Shown here: piece by piece, positions 8,498 to 16,720 of the stretch
How the letters are laid out: each line of letters begins with the position of its first letter
Position numbering within the stretch: the first letter of the stretch is position 1
NCBI GenBank assembly: GCA_910586275.1
Contig: CAJUIM010000013.1
Span: 1-40,948, forward strand
Length of the DNA: 40,948 nt
From: an uncultured Lachnospiraceae bacterium
Lineage (GTDB): Bacteria > Bacillota > Clostridia > Lachnospirales > Lachnospiraceae
Direction: 5' to 3'
Translations under genes and position numbers: made by a program
Notes under the pieces: model-generated
What the model was told of the DNA's origin: nothing
The model's database searches: none
The model's input: the letters and a program-made list of their open reading frames with translations, nothing else

Positions 8498-10200
8498 ATG
8501 AAACGAAGAAAAGTCGGAGCGTTGCTGTTAGCGGCGGCAATGGCAGTGAGTGTTCTTAGCGGATGCGGAGGCGATAAGGCTTCTAACGCCGGCGGGGGGG
8601 ATTCTTCCTCTTCTTCAGGCGAAGCGGGCGGCAGCGCAGGAGAAGGAGAGGTTGTGGAACTGACATTCTTTACGGCGGACGGCACGCAGGACGACCCATG
8701 GACGGACCCCGTGGCAGAAGCCCTTACCGCGGCAACGGGCGTAAAGCTGAAGACATCCTACCCGGTGGGAGGAAATGACGAAAGCGAACAGATTGCCTTG
8801 ATGATTGCAGAACAGAATTTCCCGGATATCATTTATGCAAAGGGTTCCGGAGGAAGTCTGATTGAGGCAGGGGCAATGATGGATATGACGGATTTAATTG
8901 AGGAATACGGCCCGAATATCAAAAAGCTGTACGGGGAAGAATTCGACAAATTAAAACAGTCGGTGGACGATCCGGCAATCTACCAGCTGTCTGCTTATGC
9001 AGTCGGCGGCGAGAAGTTTAAGCATTGCGGGACGGCACAGGTACAGTGGGACGTACTGAAGGCAAACGGTTACAAACTTCCCGACACTCTGGAAGAGTTT
9101 GAAAAAATGATTAAGGATTATCTGGAGGCCAATCCCACCACGGAAGACGGCTTGGACAGAATCGCTTTACACTGTCCGCATCCGACTGGCACTGGCTGAT
9201 TACGTTAGGGAATCCCGCGGGATTCATTGCGGACGGAGCGCCGGATAACGGGCAGTGGCTGGTGGACGAGAACAACCAGGCTATGTATAAATTCCGTTCC
9301 GAGAAGGAAAGAGAATATTTCCGTTGGATGTGCCGGATGTTCAACGAAGGAATCCTGGATCCGGAATTCGCCACACAGACCCATGAGGACTATATTGCGA
9401 AAATTGCTTCCGGGCGCGTAGTGGCGTTATTTGACTCTGACTGGGATTATCAGGATGCGGAGAAGGTGCTTAAGGCAGACGGGAAATACGGCTCTACATA
9501 TGCAGGCCTTCCGCTGACGATGGACAAAGATACCAAGTGCGCGGCTCTTATGTACCAAGGACTTACTACGGGAACCGGCGTTGGCATCACGGCTTCCTGC
9601 AAAGATCCGGTGGCGGCTATTAAATTCATTGATTATATATGCAGCGATGAGGGGCAGGTTCTGAATAAATGGGGAATAGAGGGCGTGAACTATTTGCTGG
9701 ATGAAGAAGGACACCGTTATAGAACGGAAGAAGAAGTGAAATATGCAAGCGAAGATACGGATTATCAGAAGAAAACGGGCGTGGGCTTCCACAATTATCC
9801 GTACCCCACCTATGGAGACGGCATTCTGGATCCCGGCGGAAGCACTTATACCACCACAAGCAAAGAGGCTGTCATGAAAGAGTATAACGAAGAAGAAAAG
9901 GCAGCCTGTGAGGCATGGGGCGTGGAACTTCTGGTGGATATGTTCCCTCAGGCGGATGAGTTTGAGACGCCGGATTATCCGCCGCTCTGGGCGCTTGTAA
10001 AGCCTATGGAATTTGATGAAATCGCGGATAAGCTGGATGAGGTGTCATGGTCATCCCTGATTACCTGCATAACCGGTTCCGAAGCGGATTTCGATGCAAA
10101 TTATGATGCCATGCTGGCAGAACTGGAAAAAACAGGAATGTCCGAGGCGGAGCAGATGCTGAACGATATCATTGCGGAAAAGGCGGCATTGGTTCAGTAA
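8498..10200 (+). pseudogene. LplA-type sugar-binding lipoprotein, frameshifted
   Basis: The first frame (8498 to about 9165) encodes a lipoprotein signal with lipobox LSGC (Cys23), a Ser/Gly linker, and a binding-protein N-lobe. The second frame (about 9166-10200) carries on with the expected continuation SDWHWLITLGNPAGF to the stop. Adding one T to the TTT run at 9166-9168 rejoins them into about 567 residues, the normal length for LplA. No other damage is visible. This could be a recent inactivating deletion, phase variation in a short homopolymer, or a sequencing error. The start has AAGAAGGGAG upstream. It is the third gene of the transporter operon. If it is truly broken, the binding protein at 12469 would be the only intact one nearby. 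Confidence 0.88.
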
Positions 10201-10244
10201 AGATAGAAAGCAGGAAAGTCAGGACGGAGAATAACGGAAAAAGG

Positions 10245-10287
10245 AAGGCGGCAGGCTGGTTCATGGATCAGCCTGCTGCCTTTTTCT
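10245..10287. terminator. Bidirectional terminator between convergent genes
   Basis: The stem AGGCGGCAGGCTG/CAGCCTGCTGCCT has one G-T mismatch and a 10-nt loop. TTTTTCTT follows on the plus strand and A-rich sequence precedes it, so it can serve both the binding-protein gene and the convergent regulator gene. Confidence 0.85.
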
Positions 10288-10310
10288 TAAGTGAGTCTGC
10301 GGGGGGTGGG

Positions 10311-11867
10311 TCATTCGTATTTCTTGCGGTATTCCGCAGGGCTTATGCCCACATATTTCTTAAATTTCTTGTGGAAGTAGTCAACGTTTTTATATCCCAC
10401 GGCCTCTGCAATTTCGTATACTTTCATATTCTTTTCTTTAAGCAGTTCCTTGGACTGTTCAATGCGTCTATTGTCCACATAAGAGTTGAAGCTTTCTCCA
10501 AAGTGTTTGTTGAATATTTTCCCCAGATATGCGCTGTTATAGCCGAAAAGAGGGGCTATGCTTTCCAGTTTTATATTGTTTTGGTAATTATGGTCAATAT
10601 AATATACAATATCGTCCAATACGGTGGTACGGGACGGGTTGCCGGTGGCGGTAATGATCATTTCTGCCATTTCCGAAATATAACGGATGATTTCATAGAG
10701 GTAACTGCATTCCCCGATATGGGAAATGGCCGTGCCGTTGGAGGGAAAAGGGATGTCCGCCATATGATAAGTCAGGTTGATTTTTTCTTTGATATTCAAG
10801 TATAAATCGGTCAGGAACAGCCTGACGGAGGAGATGTCACTCATACGGGAAAGCAGGCTTTCCAGTTCAAACAGTGTTTCGGCTACCATGCCGCGGTTAA
10901 AAGACAGAAGATAGTCTGTCAGCTTTTTGCAGTATTTTGCTAAGACAGTATGATCCGGCGGCAGGCAGTCCTCCTGTCCGGGAAGTTCGTCATAGCCTAA
11001 AGTATGCTGCCCATGGCGGCAGAAAAACTTCCGCTTACGGAGAGTCAGGGCTTCCCCATAGGACAGGCAGACATCCTCTAGGGAAGCCACCGGACGTCCG
11101 TAAGAGAGAAAAAAGGAAGGGGAGGAAATATCCTGCCAAAACGGCATCTGTCCGCAGCCGTTCAGAAAATCCCGGAACTTGCCTAAGGCAAACTGGCCTT
11201 TCAGCAAGATCACTTGGCTGCCGTCTTCCTCCAGATATTCGAAAGACCGATGGTCCTTATTGGTAATTTTTAAAAGTTCGGCGAAGCCTTGGCTGCCTTC
11301 AGGCAGCAGGGCATCAGAATCCTCATAGATTACTGCCTGATAGATTTCTGCAGAGAGATTCATTTCCTCTATCTGGCCGGGGGAAAGCAGGGAGGCATGG
11401 GAAGCGTTATAAGTACCGGTGATAATTTCCTGCAGAATCACATTTCTGGCTTTTGTTTTCAGTATGGCAATATTTTCCGATTGGTTCCGTTCGGCAGTAA
11501 GATCCTGAGCGATTTTCTCCACGGCCTCGGCCAGTTCGTCTTCATCTATGGGCTTTGTAAGGTAAAAGCCTGCGTTGTAGCGTATGGCCGTCTGGGCATA
11601 TGCAAAATCGGAGTAACCGCTCAGTATGATAAATTTTCCGTCATATCCTTTTTCCCGTGCCGTCCGTATAATATCGGTTCCGTATATTTTGGGCATGCGG
11701 ATATCCAGAAGGACAAGATCGGGTTTCTTGTCAAGGACAAGCCGCAGGGTGTCCTCTCCGTTGGAGGCTTCCCCGCAGATGCAGAAGCCCAGCGCAGTCC
11801 AGTCTATAATATATTTCAGGCCTTCCCTGATATTCTGTTCGTCATCGGCAATCAGTACGGTATACAT
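10311..11867 (-). CDS. YesN-family response regulator, AraC-type DNA binding
   Basis: This is a 518-residue transcription factor and the likely partner of the YesM kinase at 4581. The receiver domain has Asp8-Asp9-Glu10, phospho-acceptor Asp55 in LVLLDIRMP, and Lys105 in LTKP. A variable middle region (about 130-410) carries no clear motif. The AraC/XylS double helix-turn-helix covers about 415-515, ending GISPAEYRKKYE. I chose the start MYTVLIADDE at 11867 because AGGAGA lies just upstream; an in-frame ATG at 11909 falls inside the promoter. It is transcribed opposite to the glycan genes, and its own promoter is strong. It probably activates the transporter, the enzyme operon and perhaps the GH31 gene. 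Confidence 0.92.
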   Translation of the reverse strand: MYTVLIADDEQNIREGLKYIIDWTALGFCICGEASNGEDTLRLVLDKKPDLVLLDIRMPKIYGTDIIRTAREKGYDGKFIILSGYSDFAYAQTAIRYNAGFYLTKPIDEDELAEAVEKIAQDLTAERNQSENIAILKTKARNVILQEIITGTYNASHASLLSPGQIEEMNLSAEIYQAVIYEDSDALLPEGSQGFAELLKITNKDHRSFEYLEEDGSQVILLKGQFALGKFRDFLNGCGQMPFWQDISSPSFFLSYGRPVASLEDVCLSYGEALTLRKRKFFCRHGQHTLGYDELPGQEDCLPPDHTVLAKYCKKLTDYLLSFNRGMVAETLFELESLLSRMSDISSVRLFLTDLYLNIKEKINLTYHMADIPFPSNGTAISHIGECSYLYEIIRYISEMAEMIITATGNPSRTTVLDDIVYYIDHNYQNNIKLESIAPLFGYNSAYLGKIFNKHFGESFNSYVDNRRIEQSKELLKEKNMKVYEIAEAVGYKNVDYFHKKFKKYVGISPAEYRKKYE

Positions 11868-11909
11868 GCTTTTCTCCTGCTTTGTTTTAGGGTAAAAGAG
11901 ATGATTCAT

Positions 11910-11938
11910 ATTATATGTGAAAAATAGCTAATTTACAA
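11910..11938 (-). promoter_or_regulatory. Promoter of the YesN-type regulator
   Basis: On the minus strand: TTGTAA (11933-11938), a 17-bp spacer, and TATAAT (11910-11915). It lies about 43 bp upstream of the start codon. Confidence 0.7.
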
Positions 11939-12237
11939 GACGGCGTTTCATGCAATTTGAGGGCAGACATCTCCAAGCCGCAGTTTACCGCGGTTTTTGG
12001 GAAACGAAGAATTGGCTGACGGGAGGCCGGGCATGGGGGATGATCCGGATTGCACGGAAATGCTTGTAATTCCCTTAGGGGATTTGTATAATGAAGGTGA
12101 AAACGGCTTTCCGTCAGAGCGGCCTGTCAAGTTTCCTTCCTGTGCTCCGTCAGATGGTGCTGTCAGGCACAGGCGGAATCTGTAATTTCAACCATATACA
12201 ATCTCTAATAATGAAAGTATTTTCCATGCTTATTTCT
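11939..12237. other. Intergenic region, no gene seen
   Basis: This region lies between the divergent regulator and binding-protein promoters. No convincing ORF, RNA or repeat was found. It probably holds operator sites for the AraC-type regulator, but no repeated motif could be singled out by eye. Confidence 0.5.
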
Positions 12238-12246
12238 TGCTATAAT
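12238..12246 (+). promoter_or_regulatory. Extended -10 promoter of the enzyme operon
   Basis: TGCTATAAT is an extended -10 (TG at 12238-12239, TATAAT at 12241-12246) with no good -35. A MITE begins 6 bp downstream, so transcripts from here would carry the whole MITE in their leader. Confidence 0.55.
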
Positions 12247-12251
12247 ACCTA

Positions 12252-12450
12252 GAGCGTGTTTGAAAATTCATTCCCGGCATCTGTACTACGACGTGTCGTT
12301 TCACCACTTTGCGTGATATTTGTGCCAAATTCAGGTTACATAGCCCGCTATGCGCCCTGCCCTTGGCACAGACCTCCCACAAATTGTGGCGCACATCTGC
12401 CGAAAAATAATTTTCAAATACGTTCTGGAAGGCAATTCTCAGACACGCTC
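12252..12450. mobile_element. MITE copy 1 (TA target duplication)
   Basis: This 199-bp non-coding element has ends GAGCGTG...CACGCTC and is flanked by TA at 12250-12251 and 12451-12452. Its internal sequence is shared with the copy at 20724-20883, including TTTGCGTGAT, GTGCCAAATTCAGG, TAGCCCGCTATGCG and CACAAATTGTG. It can fold into a long hairpin. It has extra sequence in both halves compared with copy 2, including a second end-like segment TTTTCAAATACGTTCT before the right end. TA duplication is typical of IS630/Tc1-mariner-type transposition; the family assignment is inference. It sits between the promoter (12238-12246) and the ribosome site of the next gene. Confidence 0.85.
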
Positions 12451-12468
12451 TAGGAGAGGTAGAGAGGC

Positions 12469-14220
12469 ATGAAGAAAAGAACGAAAAGACTGGTGCTGTC
12501 TGCCGCGGCTGCCGTAGTATGCGGAATTTCCGTTTTTGGCATCTGGCGAGGCGGAAAAGGGGGATACCGGCATAAAGAAGCCATAGTGGTGGATGTGTTT
12601 GACAGCGTGGCCAATTACCAAGGCATACAGCCGGGATGGTTTGCGGAGATTGTAAAAGATAAGTTTCATATGGAATTGAACATTATTGCCCCTAATGTGG
12701 CGGGAGGAGGCACCACGCTGTTTGAAATACGTTCCGCGGCCGGAAACTTAGGGGATTTGATAATCTGTAACGGAGAGCGGGATTCCCTTCAGGATATGGT
12801 GTCGTCCGGGCTGCTTCTGAATATGGAGCCTTATCTGAGAGGCAGAGACATTATGCGGTATAAAGAAGTGCTGGAGGAAGTGAATGAGGGAATCGAGCCG
12901 AAAGGAATCTATGTAATTCCCTCCGAACTTTCTGTTCATTCCCCCCTTACGCCCAAAGAAAGCATGGAGCCGGTTTTCGGCCCCTATCTGAGATGGGATC
13001 TGTATAAAGCGGCCGGGTATCCCGTGATACATACGCTGGAGGATTTGCTTCCTGTGCTGAAAAAAATGCAGCATTTGGAGCCGGTGGCGGAAAACGGCGC
13101 AAAAACTTATGCTTTTTCCTTTTTTAAGGATTGGGACGGCAATATGATGACGGCAGCAAAACAGCCTTGCTGTTTTTACGGTTATGATGAATTCGGGTTC
13201 GGGCTGGAGAAGGCGGACGGAAGCGATTTTCAGAGTATCATTGATTCGGACTCACTGTATGTACGGACTCTGAAGCTGTATTTCGATGCAAATCAGATGG
13301 GGCTGGTGGATCCGGAGTCGTCCGTACAGAGTTATACGGAACTGGAACAGAAATATGAGGAAGGACAGATTCTCTATTCCCCATGGCCTTGGCAGGCGCA
13401 GCAGAAATACAATACTTTGGCTCATAAAGAAGAGGGAAAGGGATTTATGCTGGTGGACATTGAGGACATGCAGATTTATTCCAACGGATGCAATCAGGGG
13501 GGAAACCGGAAATTGGTAATAGGAATCGGGGCCAGAGCAGACGACCCGGAACGTCTGGCCGCTTTCATCGACTGGTTCTATTCTCCGGACGGGATAGCCA
13601 GCAACGGTGTGCAGAGTTCTGCCGGCACGGCGGGGCCGAGAGGCTTAAGCTGGGATTACAGCGAAGAGGGAGATCCTTATCTGACGGAATTCGGCTGGAG
13701 CGCGTTGCTGGGAGGCCATGTGGAACTGCCGGAGGAATGGGGAGCAGGGACATGGGCGGAAGGGATTTCCAGGCTGAATTTTATGCCGGTGGCACCCTGC
13801 GAATCGGATGACAAAGGGTATCCCTATGCTTATCTGCGGTGGGACAGCGTGGCGGAAATGCATGATACGGCCCTTGACAAGGATTGGAAAGAGCATATGG
13901 ATGCCGATAACGTGAGGGAATTTTTGGAAGAAAATCACCGTATGACGGTGTCGGCCGGCTGTGATTTTGTGCTGCCGGCGGAGACATCGGAAATCAGTAC
14001 GCTCCGCGGCCAATGCAGGAGGGTGATACAGAAATATTCTTGGGAAATGATATTTGCCGAAGACGAGGAAGAGTTTTACGCACTTCTGGGACAGCTGCAG
14101 GAAGAAGCAGCCAGTCTGGGGTACGAGGAGGTTTTGGCCGTGGACCGGGAAAACGTGGAAGCGTACCGGGAAGCAAGGAAAAGAGCGGTGGAGGAATATG
14201 AATATAATATAGGCCGGTAA
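12469..14220 (+). CDS. Membrane-anchored LplA-like sugar-binding protein
   Basis: This is a 583-residue extracellular solute-binding protein of the LplA class. The N-terminal hydrophobic stretch (about 9-26, VLSAAAAVVCGISVFGIW) has a Cys, but the preceding Val-Val does not make a standard lipobox, so an uncleaved helix anchor is more likely than lipidation. The body has the family pattern of ligand-lobe segments (LGDLIICNGERDSLQDMV, GPYLRWDLYKAAGYPVI, PWPWQAQQKYN). It is distant in sequence from the broken binding protein at 8498, so this is not a recent duplicate. It is the first gene of the enzyme operon (GH42, GH29, GH3 follow). AGGAGAGG and AGAGAGG lie just upstream, directly after the MITE edge. 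Confidence 0.85.
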   Translation: MKKRTKRLVLSAAAAVVCGISVFGIWRGGKGGYRHKEAIVVDVFDSVANYQGIQPGWFAEIVKDKFHMELNIIAPNVAGGGTTLFEIRSAAGNLGDLIICNGERDSLQDMVSSGLLLNMEPYLRGRDIMRYKEVLEEVNEGIEPKGIYVIPSELSVHSPLTPKESMEPVFGPYLRWDLYKAAGYPVIHTLEDLLPVLKKMQHLEPVAENGAKTYAFSFFKDWDGNMMTAAKQPCCFYGYDEFGFGLEKADGSDFQSIIDSDSLYVRTLKLYFDANQMGLVDPESSVQSYTELEQKYEEGQILYSPWPWQAQQKYNTLAHKEEGKGFMLVDIEDMQIYSNGCNQGGNRKLVIGIGARADDPERLAAFIDWFYSPDGIASNGVQSSAGTAGPRGLSWDYSEEGDPYLTEFGWSALLGGHVELPEEWGAGTWAEGISRLNFMPVAPCESDDKGYPYAYLRWDSVAEMHDTALDKDWKEHMDADNVREFLEENHRMTVSAGCDFVLPAETSEISTLRGQCRRVIQKYSWEMIFAEDEEEFYALLGQLQEEAASLGYEEVLAVDRENVEAYREARKRAVEEYEYNIGR

Positions 14221-14494
14221 GCGGAGAAAAGTCTGCGGCCGGGGAATGCGGGCATGCCGCATGCCGGGGGCAGAGAAAAGCCTGCGCCGGAGGGATGTGA
14301 GGATGGTATGCGCCGGCAGGCAAAGAAAGGCCTGAGCCAGTGAAAGCAAGGGTGGCCTGAACCGGAAAGCAGAGAGGAACCCGATTCGGGGGAATGTGAG
14401 AGTGGTGTGTACCGGCAGGCAGAGAAAAGCCTGCGCCGGAGGGATGTGAGAACAATGCGTGCCGACAGGCAGGGAGAAATCAGCGCGGAGGAGG
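14221..14494. repeat. Degenerate 50-bp tandem repeat
   Basis: Repeat units begin at about 14221, 14271, 14321, 14370, 14420 and 14470 (period 50). Each starts near CAGAGAAAAGCCTGCGCCGG and ends near TGCGCCGGCAGG. The units at 14271 and 14420 are nearly identical over their first 32 bp; the middle units have diverged. The array fills the gap between the binding protein and GH42 genes and runs into the GH42 ribosome site. Within a unit, CCGGCAGG and CCTGCGCCGG can pair to form small hairpins. Confidence 0.8.
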
Positions 14495-14503
14495 ATCGGG
14501 GAT

Positions 14504-16534
14504 ATGATATGGAACGGTGATGTGAAGAAAATTTTATACGGAGGGGATTATAACCCGGAGCAGTGGGGAGAGGATGTGTGGGAAGAGGACATGCGCCTGT
14601 TCCGGAAGGCGCATATCGATGTGGTGACGCTGAATGTGTTCAGCTGGGCATCGCTGCAGCCCGGCGAGGATGTTTATGATTTTACGAAGCTGGATAAGAT
14701 TATGGATTTGGTGTCGGACAACGGACTGAAGGTATGCTTGGCCACATCCACGGCGGCCCATCCGGCATGGATGGCAAGAAAATACCCGGATGTGCTGCGG
14801 ACAGAACATAACGGCATGCGGAGAAAATTCGGAAGCAGGCACAATTCCTGCCCCAACAGCCCTACCTACCGGAAGTATTCGGCTGCTTTGGCCGGCCGGC
14901 TGGCCGAGAGGTATGGAAACCGCGGAAATATTGTGGCATGGCATATTGCCAATGAATACGGCGGGGAATGTTACTGTGAGAATTGCGAAAAGGCATTCCG
15001 GGAGTGGCTGAAGGAAAGATACGGTACCTTGGAAGAACTGAACCGGGCGTGGGATACCGCTTTCTGGGGGCATACCTTTTATGAATGGGAAGAAGTGGTG
15101 GTACCTAATCTGCAGTCGGAAGAATTTTACTGGGGAGACTGTATCCGTACAAATTTTCAGGGAATTTCACTGGATTACCGCCGGTTTATTTCCGATAGCA
15201 TGCTGGAATGCTACCGCTTGGAAGAGGAAGCGGTAAAAAAATATACGCCCTGGATTCCGGTGACGACGAATTTCATGGGATTTTATAAAGGCTTGGATTA
15301 TCAGAAATGGGCACGCAGCATGGATTTTGTTTCTTGGGACAATTATCCGGCTTACGGAGCAGTGCCGGAGCAGGCGGCAATGGCTCATGACTTGATGCGG
15401 GGGCTGAAGCAGGGGATGCCCTATGTGCTGATGGAGCAGACTCCAAGTGTAAGCAACTGGCATACTTACTGTGCCCTGAAGCGACCCGGGGTGATGAGGC
15501 TGTGGAGCTATCAGGCGGTGGCGCATGGCGCGGATGCGGTGATGTTTTTCCAGATGCGCCGCAGCATCGGTGCCTGTGAAAAGTACCATGGAGCATTGAT
15601 TGACCATGCGGGCCATGAGAATACAAGGGTCTTCCGGGAAATGGCTGCTTTAGGCGGGGAACTGGAAAAATTGGGGGATATTTTGCTGGAAGGCCGGTCT
15701 AAGGCACGGGCGGCTATTGTAATGGACTGGGATAACTGGTGGGCAGCGGAATATTCTGCCGGTCCCAGCAAGCTGATTCATTATTATGAGGAACTGCTGG
15801 CTTATTATAAAGCATTCTATAGGCTGAATATTCCGGTGGATGTCATCAGCGTGGAGGACGATCTGTCCGGTTATGCATTGGTGACGGCGCCTATGCTGTA
15901 TATGTGCAAGGATGGGTTTGACGGAAAGCTGCGTAAATTTGTGGAGGGCGGCGGCTTTTTCCTGACGACTTATTTCAGCGGTTATGTGGAAGACCATGAT
16001 CTGGTAGTGACAGGAGGGTACCCGGGCAGGCTGAAGGATATTCTTGGCATCTGGGTGGAAGAATCGGATGCCCTTCCGGAAGGGGAAGGGAACCGTTTCC
16101 TGTATGGCGGAAAAGAATATCGGGCAGAGATTCTGTGCGATCTTCTGCATCTGCAGGGAGCGGAGGCACTGAGTGTGTATGAAGAGGATTTCTATGCGGG
16201 AATGCCGGTGCTGACGGCACATTCTTATGGGAAAGGGAAAGCATTTTATATGGCGGCCCGTTCCGGGGATGATTTTTATGAAGAATTTATAAAGGACCTC
16301 TGTGAGGAAGCCGGGATCCGGCCGATTATGGAAGCACCGCAGCAGATAGAGGTGACGATGCGGGAAAACGGCAACGGGAAATTTCTGTTCCTGCTGAACC
16401 ATGGAGAGGATACGCAGGAGGCGGTTCTGCCCTGTGGCGGTGAGGATCTTCTGACAGGCGGCAGGTATGGAAAAGGGGAGAAGCTGCGGCTTGGGAAAAA
16501 GGATGTGGCAATACTGAAAGTTCTGACAGAGTAG
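14504..16534 (+). CDS. GH42 beta-galactosidase
   Basis: This 676-residue intracellular glycoside hydrolase of family 42 releases non-reducing beta-galactose. The acid/base is Glu151 in WHIANEYGGEC, and the nucleophile is Glu311 in VLMEQTPSVSNW. The Zn cluster cysteines seen in many GH42 enzymes are present (Cys116, Cys156, Cys158, Cys161). The TIM barrel (about 1-385) is followed by a trimerisation domain (about 390-600) and a C-terminal beta domain. There is no signal peptide. I prefer ATG 14504 because GGAGGAGG (14487-14494) lies 9 nt upstream; an in-frame ATG at 14459 inside the tandem repeat would add 15 unlikely residues. In this locus it probably removes galactose from xyloglucan side chains. 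Confidence 0.93.
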   Translation: MIWNGDVKKILYGGDYNPEQWGEDVWEEDMRLFRKAHIDVVTLNVFSWASLQPGEDVYDFTKLDKIMDLVSDNGLKVCLATSTAAHPAWMARKYPDVLRTEHNGMRRKFGSRHNSCPNSPTYRKYSAALAGRLAERYGNRGNIVAWHIANEYGGECYCENCEKAFREWLKERYGTLEELNRAWDTAFWGHTFYEWEEVVVPNLQSEEFYWGDCIRTNFQGISLDYRRFISDSMLECYRLEEEAVKKYTPWIPVTTNFMGFYKGLDYQKWARSMDFVSWDNYPAYGAVPEQAAMAHDLMRGLKQGMPYVLMEQTPSVSNWHTYCALKRPGVMRLWSYQAVAHGADAVMFFQMRRSIGACEKYHGALIDHAGHENTRVFREMAALGGELEKLGDILLEGRSKARAAIVMDWDNWWAAEYSAGPSKLIHYYEELLAYYKAFYRLNIPVDVISVEDDLSGYALVTAPMLYMCKDGFDGKLRKFVEGGGFFLTTYFSGYVEDHDLVVTGGYPGRLKDILGIWVEESDALPEGEGNRFLYGGKEYRAEILCDLLHLQGAEALSVYEEDFYAGMPVLTAHSYGKGKAFYMAARSGDDFYEEFIKDLCEEAGIRPIMEAPQQIEVTMRENGNGKFLFLLNHGEDTQEAVLPCGGEDLLTGGRYGKGEKLRLGKKDVAILKVLTE

Positions 16535-16577
16535 CGAAGCCGCCCGGCAACGGGAACAAGCGGCGGAGCGGCAGTGA

Positions 16578-16695
16578 ATGGAGGAACGGCAGAATAATGG
16601 AATGGCAGAATGGAAGAACGGCAGAATTGGAATGGCAGAATGGAAGAACGGCAGAATAATGGAATGGCAGAATAATGGAATAGCAGAATAGAAGA
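16578..16695. repeat. Short tandem repeat of GGCAGAATGGAA-type units
   Basis: About seven imperfect units of roughly 14-18 bp (variants of ATGGAATGGCAGAA and GGAAGAACGGCAGAATT) fill most of the gap between GH42 and GH29. The purine-rich strand is the plus strand. It has the look of slippage-prone DNA and could change the spacing between the two genes. Confidence 0.8.
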
Positions 16696-16720
16696 GAAAT
16701 GGAGGCAAGGGGATATAAGG

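Noticed and set aside
9160..9170. Programmed ribosomal frameshift in the binding-protein gene
   Set aside because: No slippery heptamer, stimulatory ribosome-like site or downstream structure is visible, and LplA proteins are not known to use frameshifting.
11948..12185. Small overlapping ORFs between the regulator and binding-protein genes
   Set aside because: Low-complexity translations in both strands, no ribosome sites, and promoter elements on both sides; treated as regulatory intergenic DNA.
12469..12560. Lipoprotein signal in the second binding protein
   Set aside because: The only Cys in the hydrophobic stretch is preceded by Val-Val, which does not satisfy the lipobox, so a membrane anchor is preferred.
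14221..14494. CRISPR-like array
   Set aside because: Period is 50 bp but there is no division into constant repeats and unique spacers; whole units are degenerate copies. No cas genes are nearby.
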